From: Proteus appendicitidis
GTDB lineage: Bacteria > Pseudomonadota > Gammaproteobacteria > Enterobacterales > Enterobacteriaceae
DNA length: 64,000 nucleotides
NCBI RefSeq assembly: GCF_030271835.1
Contig: NZ_CP127389.1
Span: 3,632,001-3,696,000, forward strand
Direction of reading: 5' to 3'
This document shows positions 46,389 to 56,699 of the stretch, one piece after another. A model generated the notes under the pieces. That model searched no databases, was not told the origin of the DNA, and saw nothing but the letters and a program-made list of their open reading frames with translations. The translations under genes and the position numbers were made by a program. Position 1 is the first letter of the stretch, and the number at the start of each line of letters is the position of its first letter.

Positions 46389-47738
46389 TTATATATTGAC
46401 AGCTTGCTTCTTTTCCCCAGCATTACGACGCGCTTTTTCTTCCATAATCTCAATGATTTGAATATCGGTATGTTGCATTGCACGACTCGCTAATGCACAG
46501 AGATTCGCTATTGAGCTATCGACATCGTCACTGACAATACCATCAGTACCCGTAACACTTTGATTTTGCATCGCCATTAATACGGCTTTATAAGCACTCG
46601 CTGCACTACTTGATACTTTCATTGCACAGCTATTCGATGCGCCATCACAGATAATGCCACTGATATCACCAATCATACTGTTGATAGACATACTGACTGT
46701 GTTGAAATCTTTTGTGAGTAACCATGCCATTCCTGCGGCTGCTCCCATTGAAGCGGTTGTTGCAGCACAAAGGGCGGAAAGTGGTGGAAAATGGCTATGA
46801 ACATAAATTGCCATTAAGTGAGATAAAACCAATGCACGCAGTAAGGTTTCATCATCTGCTTTAATAAATTCAGCAACCACCATTACAGGTAATGTTGCGG
46901 CAATGCCCTGATTACCCGAGCCTGAATTACTCATTGCAGGCAATACCGCCCCACCCATACGAGCATCAGAGGCTGCTGATGCTCTGATCATGATTTCATT
47001 AAGTAAGTCTTTACCTAACAAACCTTTCTCTTGTTGCAGAATTAAGGTACGACCAATGGCTAATCCATAGGTGTTTTGTAATCCTTCTTCTGATAAAGCA
47101 CCATTTAAACGAGCAGCATTGAGCATAAACTCAATTTCACTCACTGGCACATTAAGTGCGAAGTGATAAATATCTTCAGCACAAACATCAGTAAAAGGTT
47201 TTTCATCAGTAGATCCACAATGATGAGTAAGCGCTGATTTATCTTCTTCAAAAACAACGTTACCGTTACATTCACAGCGAACAACGTGTGTATGCTCTCT
47301 TGCGATACTGACGATGGCATAACCAGATTGGCTATATACTTTCGCTTCAGAGTAAAGAACATCTTCACAAGGTGCTTTTACGCCCACTGTGATTTTACCT
47401 TGAGCAACCAGTGTCTTAGCTTGAGCAACTGCATCAGCAGATGCTTTTAATAAGACCTCCAACCCAGCATCAGGATCTCCTCCTGTCGCACCTAATGCGG
47501 CTGCAATAGGTAGCCCAGCCATTCCCGTTCCCGGCACTGTTACGCCCATTCCGTTTTTCATCAAATTTGGTGAAACCCAAGCTTCGACACGAACAACAGG
47601 TTCACCTAAAAGCGCAGTTGCTTTCGCGGCTGCCAATGCTAATGAAATTGGCTCAGTACACCCTACTGCTGGCTTAACACCTTCGCGTAACTGACGAACA
47701 AACTGTGACCATAAATGAGAATTTTTGTTCTGGCTCAT
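46389..47738 (-). CDS. cyuA: L-cysteine desulfidase CyuA (serine dehydratase alpha-chain-like)
   Basis: The 449-residue protein belongs to the family formerly called UPF0597/YhaM. It has the N-terminal [16 protein letters not shown] motif, the [11 protein letters not shown] segment, and the C-terminal [15 protein letters not shown] with cysteines likely to hold an oxygen-sensitive 4Fe-4S cluster. In E. coli CyuA degrades cysteine to pyruvate, ammonia and sulfide anaerobically. It lies 64 bases after the transporter CyuP, as in cyuPA operons. This pair lies between tyrB and uvrA and is absent from that spot in E. coli. Confidence 0.92.
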   Translation of the reverse strand: MSQNKNSHLWSQFVRQLREGVKPAVGCTEPISLALAAAKATALLGEPVVRVEAWVSPNLMKNGMGVTVPGTGMAGLPIAAALGATGGDPDAGLEVLLKASADAVAQAKTLVAQGKITVGVKAPCEDVLYSEAKVYSQSGYAIVSIAREHTHVVRCECNGNVVFEEDKSALTHHCGSTDEKPFTDVCAEDIYHFALNVPVSEIEFMLNAARLNGALSEEGLQNTYGLAIGRTLILQQEKGLLGKDLLNEIMIRASAASDARMGGAVLPAMSNSGSGNQGIAATLPVMVVAEFIKADDETLLRALVLSHLMAIYVHSHFPPLSALCAATTASMGAAAGMAWLLTKDFNTVSMSINSMIGDISGIICDGASNSCAMKVSSSAASAYKAVLMAMQNQSVTGTDGIVSDDVDSSIANLCALASRAMQHTDIQIIEIMEEKARRNAGEKKQAVNI

Positions 47739-47802
47739 AATCTAACACCTTGGATTAATTTAGTTTTTAAAAACAACGCCTAACTAGAACCGAAGTTGGC
47801 GA

Positions 47803-49146
47803 CTATGAAAATGCCAAGAACGGAGAGATAACGAGCAGTAAACCGGTAAAAATAATCAGGTAGAGCGATGCACCTTTGTATTTGTGTAACATTGGTACTT
47901 TGTACACTAAGTATGCAGGAATAAGACAACCCACCATACCGAAGATAGGGCTACAAATTGAGGTAAAACTCAGCACTGGTGCATTCAGGATGATTGCCCC
48001 CCATGCTAAAAGCACAGCGAAAATCATGATGCCGTTTTGTACCCATTTTTGGTTGATTTTGTCTGCTGGGAGATAGCGTTGCAGAATATTCATAACGATC
48101 CCTTGTGTCGCTTCACGGAAACCTAAGTAGACACCAAAGAATGCAGTCATTACGGCAAAGATATTCAACATAACGCTTACAACAGTTACCCAACCACCAG
48201 GGAAGAATTTCGCCGCAATCGCTAATGCAGAGATATTTTGTTCATACGCTTTAACGGCTTCATCATGACCCATTGCTAATGTGAATGAAATTGCATAGAA
48301 GAAAACCGTACAGAACAACACACCGAACGCGATGTTCATTGCGCGTAACGCTTTGTGACGAGCAACTTCACGGTTTTTATTACGACCACGGTAAGAGATA
48401 ACCATAGGGCTTAATGTTTGGATAAACAGAATTGAAGTCAGGGTAAAAGGTAATGTAATGATTGCTTCTTTGATTAAACGTCCAGCTGGTGGTAATGCAC
48501 CCACGTTATAAAGATGCCACATACCAATCATGGAGATCCCTAACGCTGCGACCACAAGCAGTTTAGTCAGTACCATAAAGCTTGATACTTTAAACAGTAA
48601 TTGTTCACCACGAGAAGAGATAGCGACTAAAGCGCAAATCAAGATCAAACCATAGAATGGATTTTCTGACAGTAAACCGTCAGTAACACCAAATGTTTGT
48701 AAGTAAGAAGCACTGTCATTGGTAATTGCCGTTGAGTAAACAAACATCCAAATGACTAACATCACAAAGTAGAGTGCGCCTAATAAAATACCCCAGTTTT
48801 TACCGAGATAACCGGTGATAACGCTTGGGTAGTCTTTACACTCAGGAGATTCAGCCAACGTATTAATAAATAGACGTTGGAAAAGGTACATAGCAGGATA
48901 ACCAATGATCGAGGATAGTAGGAAAACCCATAATCCCATCAGACCTACCTGCACAGGTAAAAATACAATACCTGCACCGATAGCCATACCGATACTCATG
49001 ATAACCCAGCCCGCATCATTGCCGTCAAATTTAATTGCTGCACGCCATTCTTGTTCTGTCATACCTGCGCGGCGAGCGCCAGCACTAGTTGCGGGATAGC
49101 TTGTGGTCTCTGTTTTTGAGGAAGCCGTTTCCATATTAGTACTCAC
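47803..49146 (-). CDS. cyuP: HAAAP-family amino acid transporter, CyuP-like
   Basis: The 447-residue product has eleven predicted membrane helices after a ~40-residue polar N-terminus (TKTTSYPATSAGARRAGMTEQ-like region). The early motif MSIGMAIGAGIVFLPVQVGLMG is characteristic of the SdaC/TdcC/YhaO family of proton or sodium symporters. The adjacent cysteine desulfidase makes cysteine the likely substrate, though serine or threonine transport cannot be excluded from sequence. It is first in the two-gene operon and has a ~650-base control region upstream. No decR-type regulator lies beside it. Confidence 0.85.
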   Translation of the reverse strand: MSTNMETASSKTETTSYPATSAGARRAGMTEQEWRAAIKFDGNDAGWVIMSIGMAIGAGIVFLPVQVGLMGLWVFLLSSIIGYPAMYLFQRLFINTLAESPECKDYPSVITGYLGKNWGILLGALYFVMLVIWMFVYSTAITNDSASYLQTFGVTDGLLSENPFYGLILICALVAISSRGEQLLFKVSSFMVLTKLLVVAALGISMIGMWHLYNVGALPPAGRLIKEAIITLPFTLTSILFIQTLSPMVISYRGRNKNREVARHKALRAMNIAFGVLFCTVFFYAISFTLAMGHDEAVKAYEQNISALAIAAKFFPGGWVTVVSVMLNIFAVMTAFFGVYLGFREATQGIVMNILQRYLPADKINQKWVQNGIMIFAVLLAWGAIILNAPVLSFTSICSPIFGMVGCLIPAYLVYKVPMLHKYKGASLYLIIFTGLLLVISPFLAFS

Positions 49147-49801
49147 TTTTTATATTGTAATTGTTAATAGCAAAACGAATTTTGGGGGTAAAAAAGTCTA
49201 TCTAACATTGCGATGTCGAAATAGCCTTACTTTTTGCAGGTATTATTTATTATGGGTAAATGATAGGAAATATTACGGAGAAAAAAGTTGTTATAAATCG
49301 TGATAGCCCGAAATGATTTAGAAAAAAATTCTATCGTAAGGAGAAAAGTAGGATTATCTGTTCAAAGAGCACAGTAAATAATAACCCTCCCTCTACTGTA
49401 ACCTTTAGAAACAAATAACTAATTGATTAATAATCAAAAATATCTATTGTTATACAATAATAGTCAAGTATAACAATTGAAACAAATCACCAAATAAACT
49501 GTGCTGTCCATCACGATAGTCTATGATAATCCTTTCTATTTAGCTTTGTTATCTCGTATTTGGTTAAAATACCGTTACAAAACAGCATAATTAACCATTT
49601 AATCTATTTTTTATAAAAATAGGCGACTAATAAGATTAAAAATAGATAAGGAAGTATATAGCCTCAAAAGAATACTATTTGCGATAGAATTAAATTCTAT
49701 CGCACCTGATGGATTTACTTTTCTTGAAGAAAGCGCGCTACAAACAGTAAAGTGTTTATTGTTCGTAGCGCTTAGATCATAAGGGAATAAGTAGTGTTAT
49801 C
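49147..49801. other. Intergenic region between cyuP and uvrA with palindromes
   Basis: About 650 AT-rich bases without a credible gene. It contains a palindrome TTGATTA-A-TAATCAA (49423-49437), whose spacing is one base too long for a canonical FNR box. A 23-bp perfect palindrome at 49681-49703 has arms GCGATAGAATT and AATTCTATCGC around one A. A further AATTCTATCG copy lies at 49327-49336. A hairpin GCGCTAC/GTAGCGC at 49735-49771 lies 30 bases after the uvrA stop and may be its terminator. The cyuP promoter lies near the left end. Confidence 0.6.
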
Positions 49802-52636
49802 TTAATAACCCCGCTCTAAGATTGGTTTTAAGAATCTTGCAGTATGCGAGCCTTCAAACTCTGCAACTTGCTCTGGTGTGCCTGACACTAAAATTTGACC
49901 ACCACCACTTCCGCCTTCAGGGCCAAGATCCACAATCCAGTCTGCTGTTTTGATCACATCAAGATTATGCTCAATAACAACAATGGTATTACCTTGGTCA
50001 CGTAACTGATGAAGCACTTCAAGTAGCAACTCAATATCAGCAAAATGAAGCCCTGTTGTAGGCTCATCGAGAATATAAAGAGTCTGTCCCGTACCACGTT
50101 TTGATAACTCTTTTGCTAACTTAACTCGCTGTGCTTCACCACCCGATAAAGTCGTTGCTGATTGCCCCAAGCGAATATAAGAAAGACCAACATCAATCAA
50201 TGTTTGTAGTTTACGAGCTAACGCAGGCACGGCATCAAAAAACTCTCTCGCCTCTTCAATGGTCATATCCAACGCTTCGTGAATATTTTTTCCTTTGTAT
50301 TTTACTTCAAGGGTTTCACGGTTATAACGTTGACCTTTACATTGATCACAAGGCACATATACATCCGGTAAAAAGTGCATTTCTACTTTAATAACACCAT
50401 CACCTTGGCAAGCTTCACAGCGCCCGCCTTTCACGTTAAAACTAAAGCGACCTGGTGTATAACCACGAGTACGAGATTCAGGTACACCTGCAAATAACTC
50501 ACGAATAGGTGTAAAGACACCTGTATAAGTTGCAGGATTTGAACGAGGGGTACGGCCAATAGGGCTTTGGTTTATATCAATGACTTTATCGAAATATTCT
50601 AGCCCTTCAACATCTAAATAAGGCGCAGGTACACTGTTTGTAGCCCCATTTAATTGGCGTTGTGCAATAGGGAATAACGTATCGTTGATCAGCGTGGATT
50701 TACCTGATCCCGAAACACCTGTAATACAAGTAAATAAACCTACGGGTAATTTTAGATTTACATTTTTTAAGTTATTGCCTTTTGCTCCAAGAATGGTCAG
50801 CATTTTTTCGCGATCAACAGGCACACGTTGCTCTGGAATTGCGATACGGCGTTCACCACTTAAGAATTTCCCCGTCAATGAATTCGGGTTATTAATAATA
50901 TCTTCAAGCGTCCCTTGGGCAACAATTTCACCACCATGAACACCCGCACCTGGGCCAATATCAATAATATGATCAGCGGCACGAATGGCGTCTTCGTCAT
51001 GCTCTACAACGATCACCGTGTTACCCAAATTACGCAAGTGGATCAGCGTTTCAAGTAGACGATCGTTGTCTCGTTGATGTAACCCAATTGAAGGTTCATC
51101 CAACACATACATAACGCCAACTAATCCCGCACCAATCTGACTCGCTAAGCGAATACGTTGTGCTTCTCCCCCTGATAAAGTTTCCGCAGAACGAGAAAGT
51201 GTGAGGTAGTTTAATCCCACATTGACCAAGAATTTTAATCGGTCACTAATCTCTTTTAAGACTTTTTCTGCGATCTTCGCTCGCTGACCACTCAATTTTA
51301 GATTTTGGAAAAAGGTCATTGCATGACCAATGCTGTAATCTGCTATTTCAGGTAATGTGGTATTTTCAACATACACATGGCGCGCTTCTCGACGTAAACG
51401 TGTACCACCACAAGAAGCACAAGAGCGGTTACTAATATATTTAGAAAGCTCTTCACGAACCGCACTAGATTCTGTCTCACGGTAACGGCGTTCCATATTA
51501 TTTAATACACCTTCAAAAGGATGATGACGCACAACAACATCACCACGATCATTGGTGTATTTAAATTCGATATTTTCTTTGCCTGAGCCCGTTAAAATGA
51601 CTTTTTGAATGTTATCCGGTAACGAATCAAAAGGCGCTTCAACATCAAAATGATAATGCTCACCCAATGAGCGAAGCATTTGGAAATAGTAAAAGTTACG
51701 GCGATCCCATCCTTTAATTGCCCCACCAGCAAGAGAGATTTCTCTATTTTGGATCACTAATTCAGGATCAAAAAATTGCTGAACACCTAAACCATCACAA
51801 GTTGGACAAGCACCCGCCGGATTATTAAAGGAGAATAAACGAGGTTCTAGCTCGCTCATGCTATAACCACAAACAGGACAGGCAAAGTTTGCAGAAAAAA
51901 CAATATCATCGGCATTGTTATCATCCATATCAGAGATAACAGCAGTACCACCAGAAAGCTCTAATGCGGTTTCAAAAGATTCCGCTAAACGTTGAGCAAG
52001 ATCGTCACGCACTTTAAAACGGTCAATCACTACTTCAATGGTATGTTTTTTCTGTAATTCTAGTGTTGGAGGATCAGAGAGATCGCACACTTCGCCATCA
52101 ATACGCGCACGAATATAGCCTTGGGCAGCAAGGTTGTTGAGCAACTTAATATGCTCACCTTTACGCTCTTTCACCACAGGTGCTAACAGCATTAAGCGCT
52201 TGCCCTCTGGTTGCTCAAGTACATTATCAACCATTTGGCTAACGGTTTGAGCGGCTAATGGAATATCGTGATCAGGACAACGAGGCTCCCCCACACGAGC
52301 AAATAAAAGACGCAAGTAGTCGTGAATTTCTGTAATCGTTCCCACAGTCGAACGCGGGTTATGCGACGTAGATTTCTGCTCAATCGAAATAGCGGGAGAC
52401 AAGCCTTCAATATGATCAACGTCAGGTTTTTCCATTAACGAAAGAAACTGACGAGCATAGGCAGAAAGCGATTCGACATAGCGTCGCTGCCCTTCTGCAT
52501 AAAGCGTATCAAAGGCTAAAGAAGATTTACCTGAACCAGAAAGCCCCGTAATAACAATCAGTTTATCGCGAGGAATGATCAAATTGATATTTTTTAGATT
52601 ATGGGTGCGAGCGCCCCGTACTTCGATTTTATCCAT
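49802..52636 (-). CDS. uvrA: Excinuclease ABC subunit A
   Basis: The start at 52636 yields [25 protein letters not shown], as in other UvrA proteins (944 residues). A frame start at 52696 adds 20 unrelated residues. Both ABC halves are complete: Walker [13 protein letters not shown] and [12 protein letters not shown], signatures [12 protein letters not shown] and [12 protein letters not shown]. The zinc-binding CXXC pairs are CPVCGY...CPTCDG and CEACQG...CDQCKG. It recognises DNA damage for nucleotide excision repair. It is divergent from ssb with a LexA box between them. Confidence 0.97.
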   Translation of the reverse strand: MDKIEVRGARTHNLKNINLIIPRDKLIVITGLSGSGKSSLAFDTLYAEGQRRYVESLSAYARQFLSLMEKPDVDHIEGLSPAISIEQKSTSHNPRSTVGTITEIHDYLRLLFARVGEPRCPDHDIPLAAQTVSQMVDNVLEQPEGKRLMLLAPVVKERKGEHIKLLNNLAAQGYIRARIDGEVCDLSDPPTLELQKKHTIEVVIDRFKVRDDLAQRLAESFETALELSGGTAVISDMDDNNADDIVFSANFACPVCGYSMSELEPRLFSFNNPAGACPTCDGLGVQQFFDPELVIQNREISLAGGAIKGWDRRNFYYFQMLRSLGEHYHFDVEAPFDSLPDNIQKVILTGSGKENIEFKYTNDRGDVVVRHHPFEGVLNNMERRYRETESSAVREELSKYISNRSCASCGGTRLRREARHVYVENTTLPEIADYSIGHAMTFFQNLKLSGQRAKIAEKVLKEISDRLKFLVNVGLNYLTLSRSAETLSGGEAQRIRLASQIGAGLVGVMYVLDEPSIGLHQRDNDRLLETLIHLRNLGNTVIVVEHDEDAIRAADHIIDIGPGAGVHGGEIVAQGTLEDIINNPNSLTGKFLSGERRIAIPEQRVPVDREKMLTILGAKGNNLKNVNLKLPVGLFTCITGVSGSGKSTLINDTLFPIAQRQLNGATNSVPAPYLDVEGLEYFDKVIDINQSPIGRTPRSNPATYTGVFTPIRELFAGVPESRTRGYTPGRFSFNVKGGRCEACQGDGVIKVEMHFLPDVYVPCDQCKGQRYNRETLEVKYKGKNIHEALDMTIEEAREFFDAVPALARKLQTLIDVGLSYIRLGQSATTLSGGEAQRVKLAKELSKRGTGQTLYILDEPTTGLHFADIELLLEVLHQLRDQGNTIVVIEHNLDVIKTADWIVDLGPEGGSGGGQILVSGTPEQVAEFEGSHTARFLKPILERGY

Positions 52637-52703
52637 GAATATATCCCGGATTGAGAGAGTCGCCGAAAAAGAAAGAATCGGATAATTATGACACAAAGTT
52701 AAC

Positions 52704-52719
52704 TGAATGGATATACAGT
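52704..52719. promoter_or_regulatory. LexA (SOS) box between uvrA and ssb
   Basis: CTGAATGGATATACAG matches the consensus CTGT-N8-ACAG with one change in the left half and a fitting AT-rich centre. It lies 68 bases from the uvrA start, in the same arrangement as the E. coli uvrA-ssb control region. Confidence 0.85.
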
Positions 52720-52887
52720 ATATATAGTGAAATTGATTGATGATGTAACTCTGTCATTTTGAGACAAAAAATATCGACAATCTTCACAAATGAGAAATTC
52801 ATCACACGTCATATTCAAATTTTAGCGTACGTGATAAACTTATTCGCTTATGATTTCAAAAAATTTACTTTCGCAGGAGTACCGCAC

Positions 52888-53415
52888 ATGGCGAGCAGAG
52901 GCGTAAACAAAGTTATTCTTATCGGTAATTTAGGGCAGGATCCAGAAATCCGTTATATGCCAAGTGGTGGTGCAGTTGCAAACCTGACACTGGCAACATC
53001 AGAAAGCTGGCGCGATAAACAAACCGGTGAAATGAAAGAAAAAACCGAGTGGCACCGTGTGGTAATTTTCGGCAAATTAGCGGAAATTGCGGGCGAATAT
53101 CTGCGTAAAGGTTCACAAGTGTATATCGAAGGTCAATTACAAACACGTAAATGGCAAGACCAAAGCGGTCAAGACAGATATAGCACTGAAGTTGTGGTCA
53201 ATATCGGTGGCTCCATGCAGATGTTAGGTGGCCGTGGTGGTCAAGATGGCGCACCTTCACAAGGCGGTCAAGGCGGTTGGGGTCAACCACAACAACCACA
53301 AGCATCACAACAATTTAGCGGTGGCGCACAATCTCGCCCTGCACAACAACCCGCAGCGGCTCCAGCACCAAGCAATGAACCACCAATGGACTTTGATGAC
53401 GATATTCCGTTCTAA
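52888..53415 (+). CDS. ssb: Single-stranded DNA-binding protein
   Basis: The ATG at 52888 follows AGGAG by seven bases and starts the conserved [21 protein letters not shown]. The open frame upstream to 52759 is not coding. The 175-residue protein has the OB fold (to about 112), then a Gly/Gln-rich low-complexity linker and the acidic tip MDFDDDIPF that binds partner proteins of replication and repair. A strong terminator follows. In this genome accessory DNA begins directly after that terminator. Confidence 0.98.
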   Translation: MASRGVNKVILIGNLGQDPEIRYMPSGGAVANLTLATSESWRDKQTGEMKEKTEWHRVVIFGKLAEIAGEYLRKGSQVYIEGQLQTRKWQDQSGQDRYSTEVVVNIGGSMQMLGGRGGQDGAPSQGGQGGWGQPQQPQASQQFSGGAQSRPAQQPAAAPAPSNEPPMDFDDDIPF

Positions 53416-53452
53416 CGGTCACCTGAGATGTTTTATGTAAAAGATTAGAATT

Positions 53453-53479
53453 AAGCCCTTAACTAAAAGGGCTTTTTTG
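53453..53479 (+). terminator. Terminator of ssb
   Basis: The stem AGCCCTT (53454-53460) / AAGGGCT (53467-53473) with a short A-rich loop is followed by TTTTTG, 38 bases after the ssb stop codon. Confidence 0.9.
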
Positions 53480-53500
53480 TTTTTGTGATTGAGTTTTTAG

Positions 53501-53827
53501 TGTAAAGAATGGATTAGCTTAGGGAAGCTACCTACAAGGCTGTCGCTCAATACGCATGAAGCCATAACAACAGCTTATCAAGTAAAAAAAGATACCTTAA
53601 AAGGGAAAACCTCAAAAAAACCTAGACCAGCGAGTTTAAACGCTACTGCTTCACGTATTGCAAACTTTGAAGCTGAATTGGCAGAAGTAAAAGAGCAAAA
53701 TCGAAAATATAAACAGATGTTTACGATATGGCAATACAATGCATACAAAAAAGGGATTAAGGAGTCTCTACTTAACATACCCTTGCTAAAAAGTGATCGT
53801 GAGCGTTCAGATAATCAAAAACGGTAA
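53501..53827 (+). pseudogene. 5'-truncated remnant of an integrase-accessory (TnpC/DUF6262-like) gene
   Basis: An open frame of about 108 codons ends with TAA at 53825 but has no usable start: a TAG at 53498 bounds it and no ATG occurs before about codon 73. The translation is clearly protein-like: ...SLNTHEAITTAYQVKKDT, then KGKTSKKPRPASLNATASRI, then a coiled-coil stretch ANFEAELAEVKEQNRKYKQM and WQYNAYKKGI. From memory this resembles the C-terminal part of small helical proteins encoded beside tyrosine-recombinase genes of genomic islands. I infer a deletion scar of an integrated element. It directly precedes the restriction-modification genes. Family identity needs a search. Confidence 0.6.
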
Positions 53828-53888
53828 GCTATAGTCACTTTTTGATTCATCAAGTATAAATAAACATCATTAATAGGGGTAAGCTATA

Positions 53889-54848
53889 ATGGCGGTAAAT
53901 AAATATAATATAGATCAATGGAAGTTAGATATAGCTAAATCTGTTGATTTTTATAATAACTGGTTCTTGAATTTTGCGCCTAAAGCTTTCCGAGAAACAC
54001 GAGTAAAAACTACTTTTAAAGTAGAGGAAGCCCTTATAAGTACTCGTAATTTGACAGACATTAATCCTGACACTTTAATACGTCATCCATGGGTTATTTC
54101 TATGCTAAGAATGACTACATGTCCTCCTATAGCTCGTGATCGACTAATTGGTTTAGCTGGGGTATCGCCAAATCTGGTTTTATCTATGGAAAAATTTGGG
54201 CGTATTCCTCCTAGGATGACTGATTATGATTTATTTGATCAATTAAATAGGATTGGTTCAATCATTGAAAAGATGGCTGACCCAGATATTTTTGTTTGGA
54301 AGCATAGGGGCGATACTGGTACATATGAAGAGGTTCGTCGTGCATCTACCATTGTCGCAGATCGCCTCTGTGGTTCCGAAGCAGATCCCATTATTCGGAA
54401 TGCTCAAGAACAAAGACAGTTACTAGCAATTAAAAACTGGCTTGAAGCAAGGGGGTATCGAGAGCTACTTCCAGGAGCGGTTAATGATTGGCGAGAAATG
54501 CCAAATGGGACATTTTCATTTAGATTTAATATACCTGTCTCTAACGGGGCTGGTTTTGGAGTTAACATTCCTGTAGATGCTGTAATTAAGCGGAAATATG
54601 CTCAAAAAGGAGAATTCCCCGCGCTATTCGAGGCAAAGTCTGCTGGAGATTTTACCAACACGAATAAACGACGAAAAGAAGAAGCAATAAAGATTCAACA
54701 ATTGCGCAGAACGTATGGACACGAAGTAACTTTTGATCTGTTTTTGTGTGGTTATTTTGACTCTGGCTACCTAGGTTATGAAGCCGCAGAAGGAATTGAT
54801 TGGGTGTGGGAACATAGAATCAATGATTTTGAGAAATTTGGATTTTAA
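53889..54848 (+). CDS. XamI-like type II restriction endonuclease
   Basis: This 319-residue protein resembles the XamI endonuclease family: an N-terminal helical region (KYNIDQWKLDIAKSVDFYNNWFLNFAPKAFRETR) and a C-terminal nuclease core. The core has the PD-(D/E)XK pattern Asp230 (NIPVDAVIKRK), Glu248 and Lys250 (ALFEAKSAGDFTN). XamI itself cuts GTCGAC; that this homologue shares the site is inference. The stop codon is two bases from the methyltransferase start, the usual close pairing of type II systems. It is flanked by a mobile-element remnant and has the look of horizontally acquired DNA. Confidence 0.8.
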   Translation: MAVNKYNIDQWKLDIAKSVDFYNNWFLNFAPKAFRETRVKTTFKVEEALISTRNLTDINPDTLIRHPWVISMLRMTTCPPIARDRLIGLAGVSPNLVLSMEKFGRIPPRMTDYDLFDQLNRIGSIIEKMADPDIFVWKHRGDTGTYEEVRRASTIVADRLCGSEADPIIRNAQEQRQLLAIKNWLEARGYRELLPGAVNDWREMPNGTFSFRFNIPVSNGAGFGVNIPVDAVIKRKYAQKGEFPALFEAKSAGDFTNTNKRRKEEAIKIQQLRRTYGHEVTFDLFLCGYFDSGYLGYEAAEGIDWVWEHRINDFEKFGF

Positions 54849-54850
54849 CA

Positions 54851-56413
54851 GTGGTGATTAATGATATAGAAAGAGAGCGACAAAATATTCAAGTCGAACT
54901 CGATGCAATGAAAACTCAAGAGGCACGAAATGTCATGGGGCAATTTTCCACCCCTAACAAATTGGCACTTGAAGTGTTGTCGCACGCTAGAATGATATTT
55001 CCAAAACGTGAGAAGGTAAAATTTCTTGATCCTGCTTTTGGAACTGGTTCATTTTTTAGTGCTTTGAACACTGTTTTTCCTGAGAAGAGCATTGAGTCGG
55101 CATTAGGAATTGAAGTCGATCCTCATTACGCAGTTCCTTCAAAAGAGCTATGGAAGCAAAGTATACTTGACTATCAGTTGGCTGATTTTACTGAAATCTC
55201 TCCACCTTCCGAAGATGAGAAAGTCAACTTGCTGATATGCAACCCGCCATATGTTAGACATCACCACATAGTTGGTAAAAAAGAAATACTGCAACGTTTA
55301 GCCAAGCAAGCATCCAATATGGAACTATCTAGTTTGGCCGGTTTGTACTGTTACTTCATGGCTCTTGCCCATCCGTGGATGGCAGAAAATGGAATCGCAG
55401 GTTGGCTAATACCAAGTGAATTTATGGATGTAAATTATGGTGACGCTGTAAAAAAATATTTATTAGAAGAAGTCACTTTGCTCCAGATACATCGTTATGA
55501 TCCAAATAATGTTCAGTTTGACGATGCGTTGGTTTCATCTGCTGTTGTTTGGATAAAAAACAAGAAACCTCCGAAGAATCACAAAGTGCGGTTTTCCTAT
55601 GGCGGAACATTAGATGAACCAGCGGTAGAAAAAAATATCGCATCCTCTGCATTATGGAATGAGAAAAAGTGGACAAGGTTTCCTCTGAATAAAGTAAGAA
55701 AAAACGACGTTAACTTAAAAATAAGCGATTTCTTTACTGTTAAACGCGGTATTGCAACAGGTGATAATAAATTTTTTGTATTGAACCGGACTCAAATTGA
55801 GGAAAAAGGGTTGCCACTCGAACAGTTTAGACCAATTTTACCAAGCCCGAGGTATTTGAAAGAGTCGTATATTGAAAGGGATGAAGTAGGTTATCCTATG
55901 ATTGATAATCAACTTTTCGTATTGGATTCGAAGATACCTTTAACTGAAGTAGAGTCTAAATACCCTGCACTTTTTGAATACTTGCAGCATGGAATTGAAT
56001 TAGGAGTTTCTGAACGCTATTTGTGTAAGAATCGTAAGATTTGGTATTCTCAGGAAAATCGTCAAGAAAGTCGCTTTTACTGTACATATATTGGTAGATC
56101 CAATGCGGAAGGGAGGAAACCATTTCGTTTTATCTTGAATAACTCTGATGCAATTGTAGCAAACTCGTATTTGATACTATATCCCTTGCCTAACCTTCAG
56201 GCTGCATTAAATAATTGTTCTGCGCTACATGAGATGGTGATAGATGCTTTGAATAATATTACAGTGAATGAGCTTCTTGATGAAGGACGGGTCTATGGTG
56301 GTGGGATGCATAAAATGGAGCCTAAAGAGTTAGCAAATGTTCCTGCTCAGGCTATTGCCGAATTGATTGAGTTGAATTCGATTGGTGTTACAAAAAGTAA
56401 AGTTTTAAACTAA
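54851..56413 (+). CDS. Type II N6-adenine DNA methyltransferase (partner of the XamI-like nuclease)
   Basis: The 520-residue protein has the SAM-binding motif DPAFGTGSF at residues 60-68, the catalytic motif NPPY at 131-134 in LLICNPPYVRH, and a long C-terminal target-recognition domain of the Eco57I/XamI methylase type. It protects host DNA from the adjacent nuclease. The start is one of two tandem GTG codons (54851 or 54854). The ribosome site is weak, so translation may depend on coupling to the nuclease gene two bases upstream. No controller protein gene is present. Confidence 0.88.
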   Translation: MVINDIERERQNIQVELDAMKTQEARNVMGQFSTPNKLALEVLSHARMIFPKREKVKFLDPAFGTGSFFSALNTVFPEKSIESALGIEVDPHYAVPSKELWKQSILDYQLADFTEISPPSEDEKVNLLICNPPYVRHHHIVGKKEILQRLAKQASNMELSSLAGLYCYFMALAHPWMAENGIAGWLIPSEFMDVNYGDAVKKYLLEEVTLLQIHRYDPNNVQFDDALVSSAVVWIKNKKPPKNHKVRFSYGGTLDEPAVEKNIASSALWNEKKWTRFPLNKVRKNDVNLKISDFFTVKRGIATGDNKFFVLNRTQIEEKGLPLEQFRPILPSPRYLKESYIERDEVGYPMIDNQLFVLDSKIPLTEVESKYPALFEYLQHGIELGVSERYLCKNRKIWYSQENRQESRFYCTYIGRSNAEGRKPFRFILNNSDAIVANSYLILYPLPNLQAALNNCSALHEMVIDALNNITVNELLDEGRVYGGGMHKMEPKELANVPAQAIAELIELNSIGVTKSKVLN

Positions 56414-56549
56414 TCGCAAACTATAATCTTATATAATTCTTTGCATTATATTTTTTATACTTTATATAATTTGTCTTTATGGTGTTGTATAGGTAATAGG
56501 TGAATATAAACTTTAAGATAATATTTCAGAAAAAACCATCTAAAAAATT

Positions 56550-56575
56550 AACCCAGCTTAGGCTGGGTTTTTTGT
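56550..56575 (+). terminator. Terminator after the restriction-modification genes
   Basis: A perfect 8-bp stem AACCCAGC (56550-56557) / GCTGGGTT (56562-56569) with a TTAG loop is followed by TTTTTG. It lies 137 bases after the methyltransferase and separates it from zur. The rest of the 285-base gap is AT-rich. Confidence 0.9.
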
Positions 56576-56699
56576 TGATGATCATGATAGATCACCATGA
56601 AAAGTTATTTTCATAAAACCCCACTTTACACAAAGGTTTACTCTTGAAAAATATGATAGGATCTGTGCCATTAATAACGTCTGAGAGCATCTGATCCCC

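Noticed and set aside
49423..49437. FNR-like site TTGATTA-A-TAATCAA upstream of cyuP
   Set aside because: The spacing between TTGAT and ATCAA is five bases rather than four, so it does not fit the FNR consensus. Kept only as a palindrome.
53578..53778. 66-codon minus-strand frame in the ssb downstream region
   Set aside because: The plus-strand translation of the same bases is far more protein-like and bounded as an element remnant.
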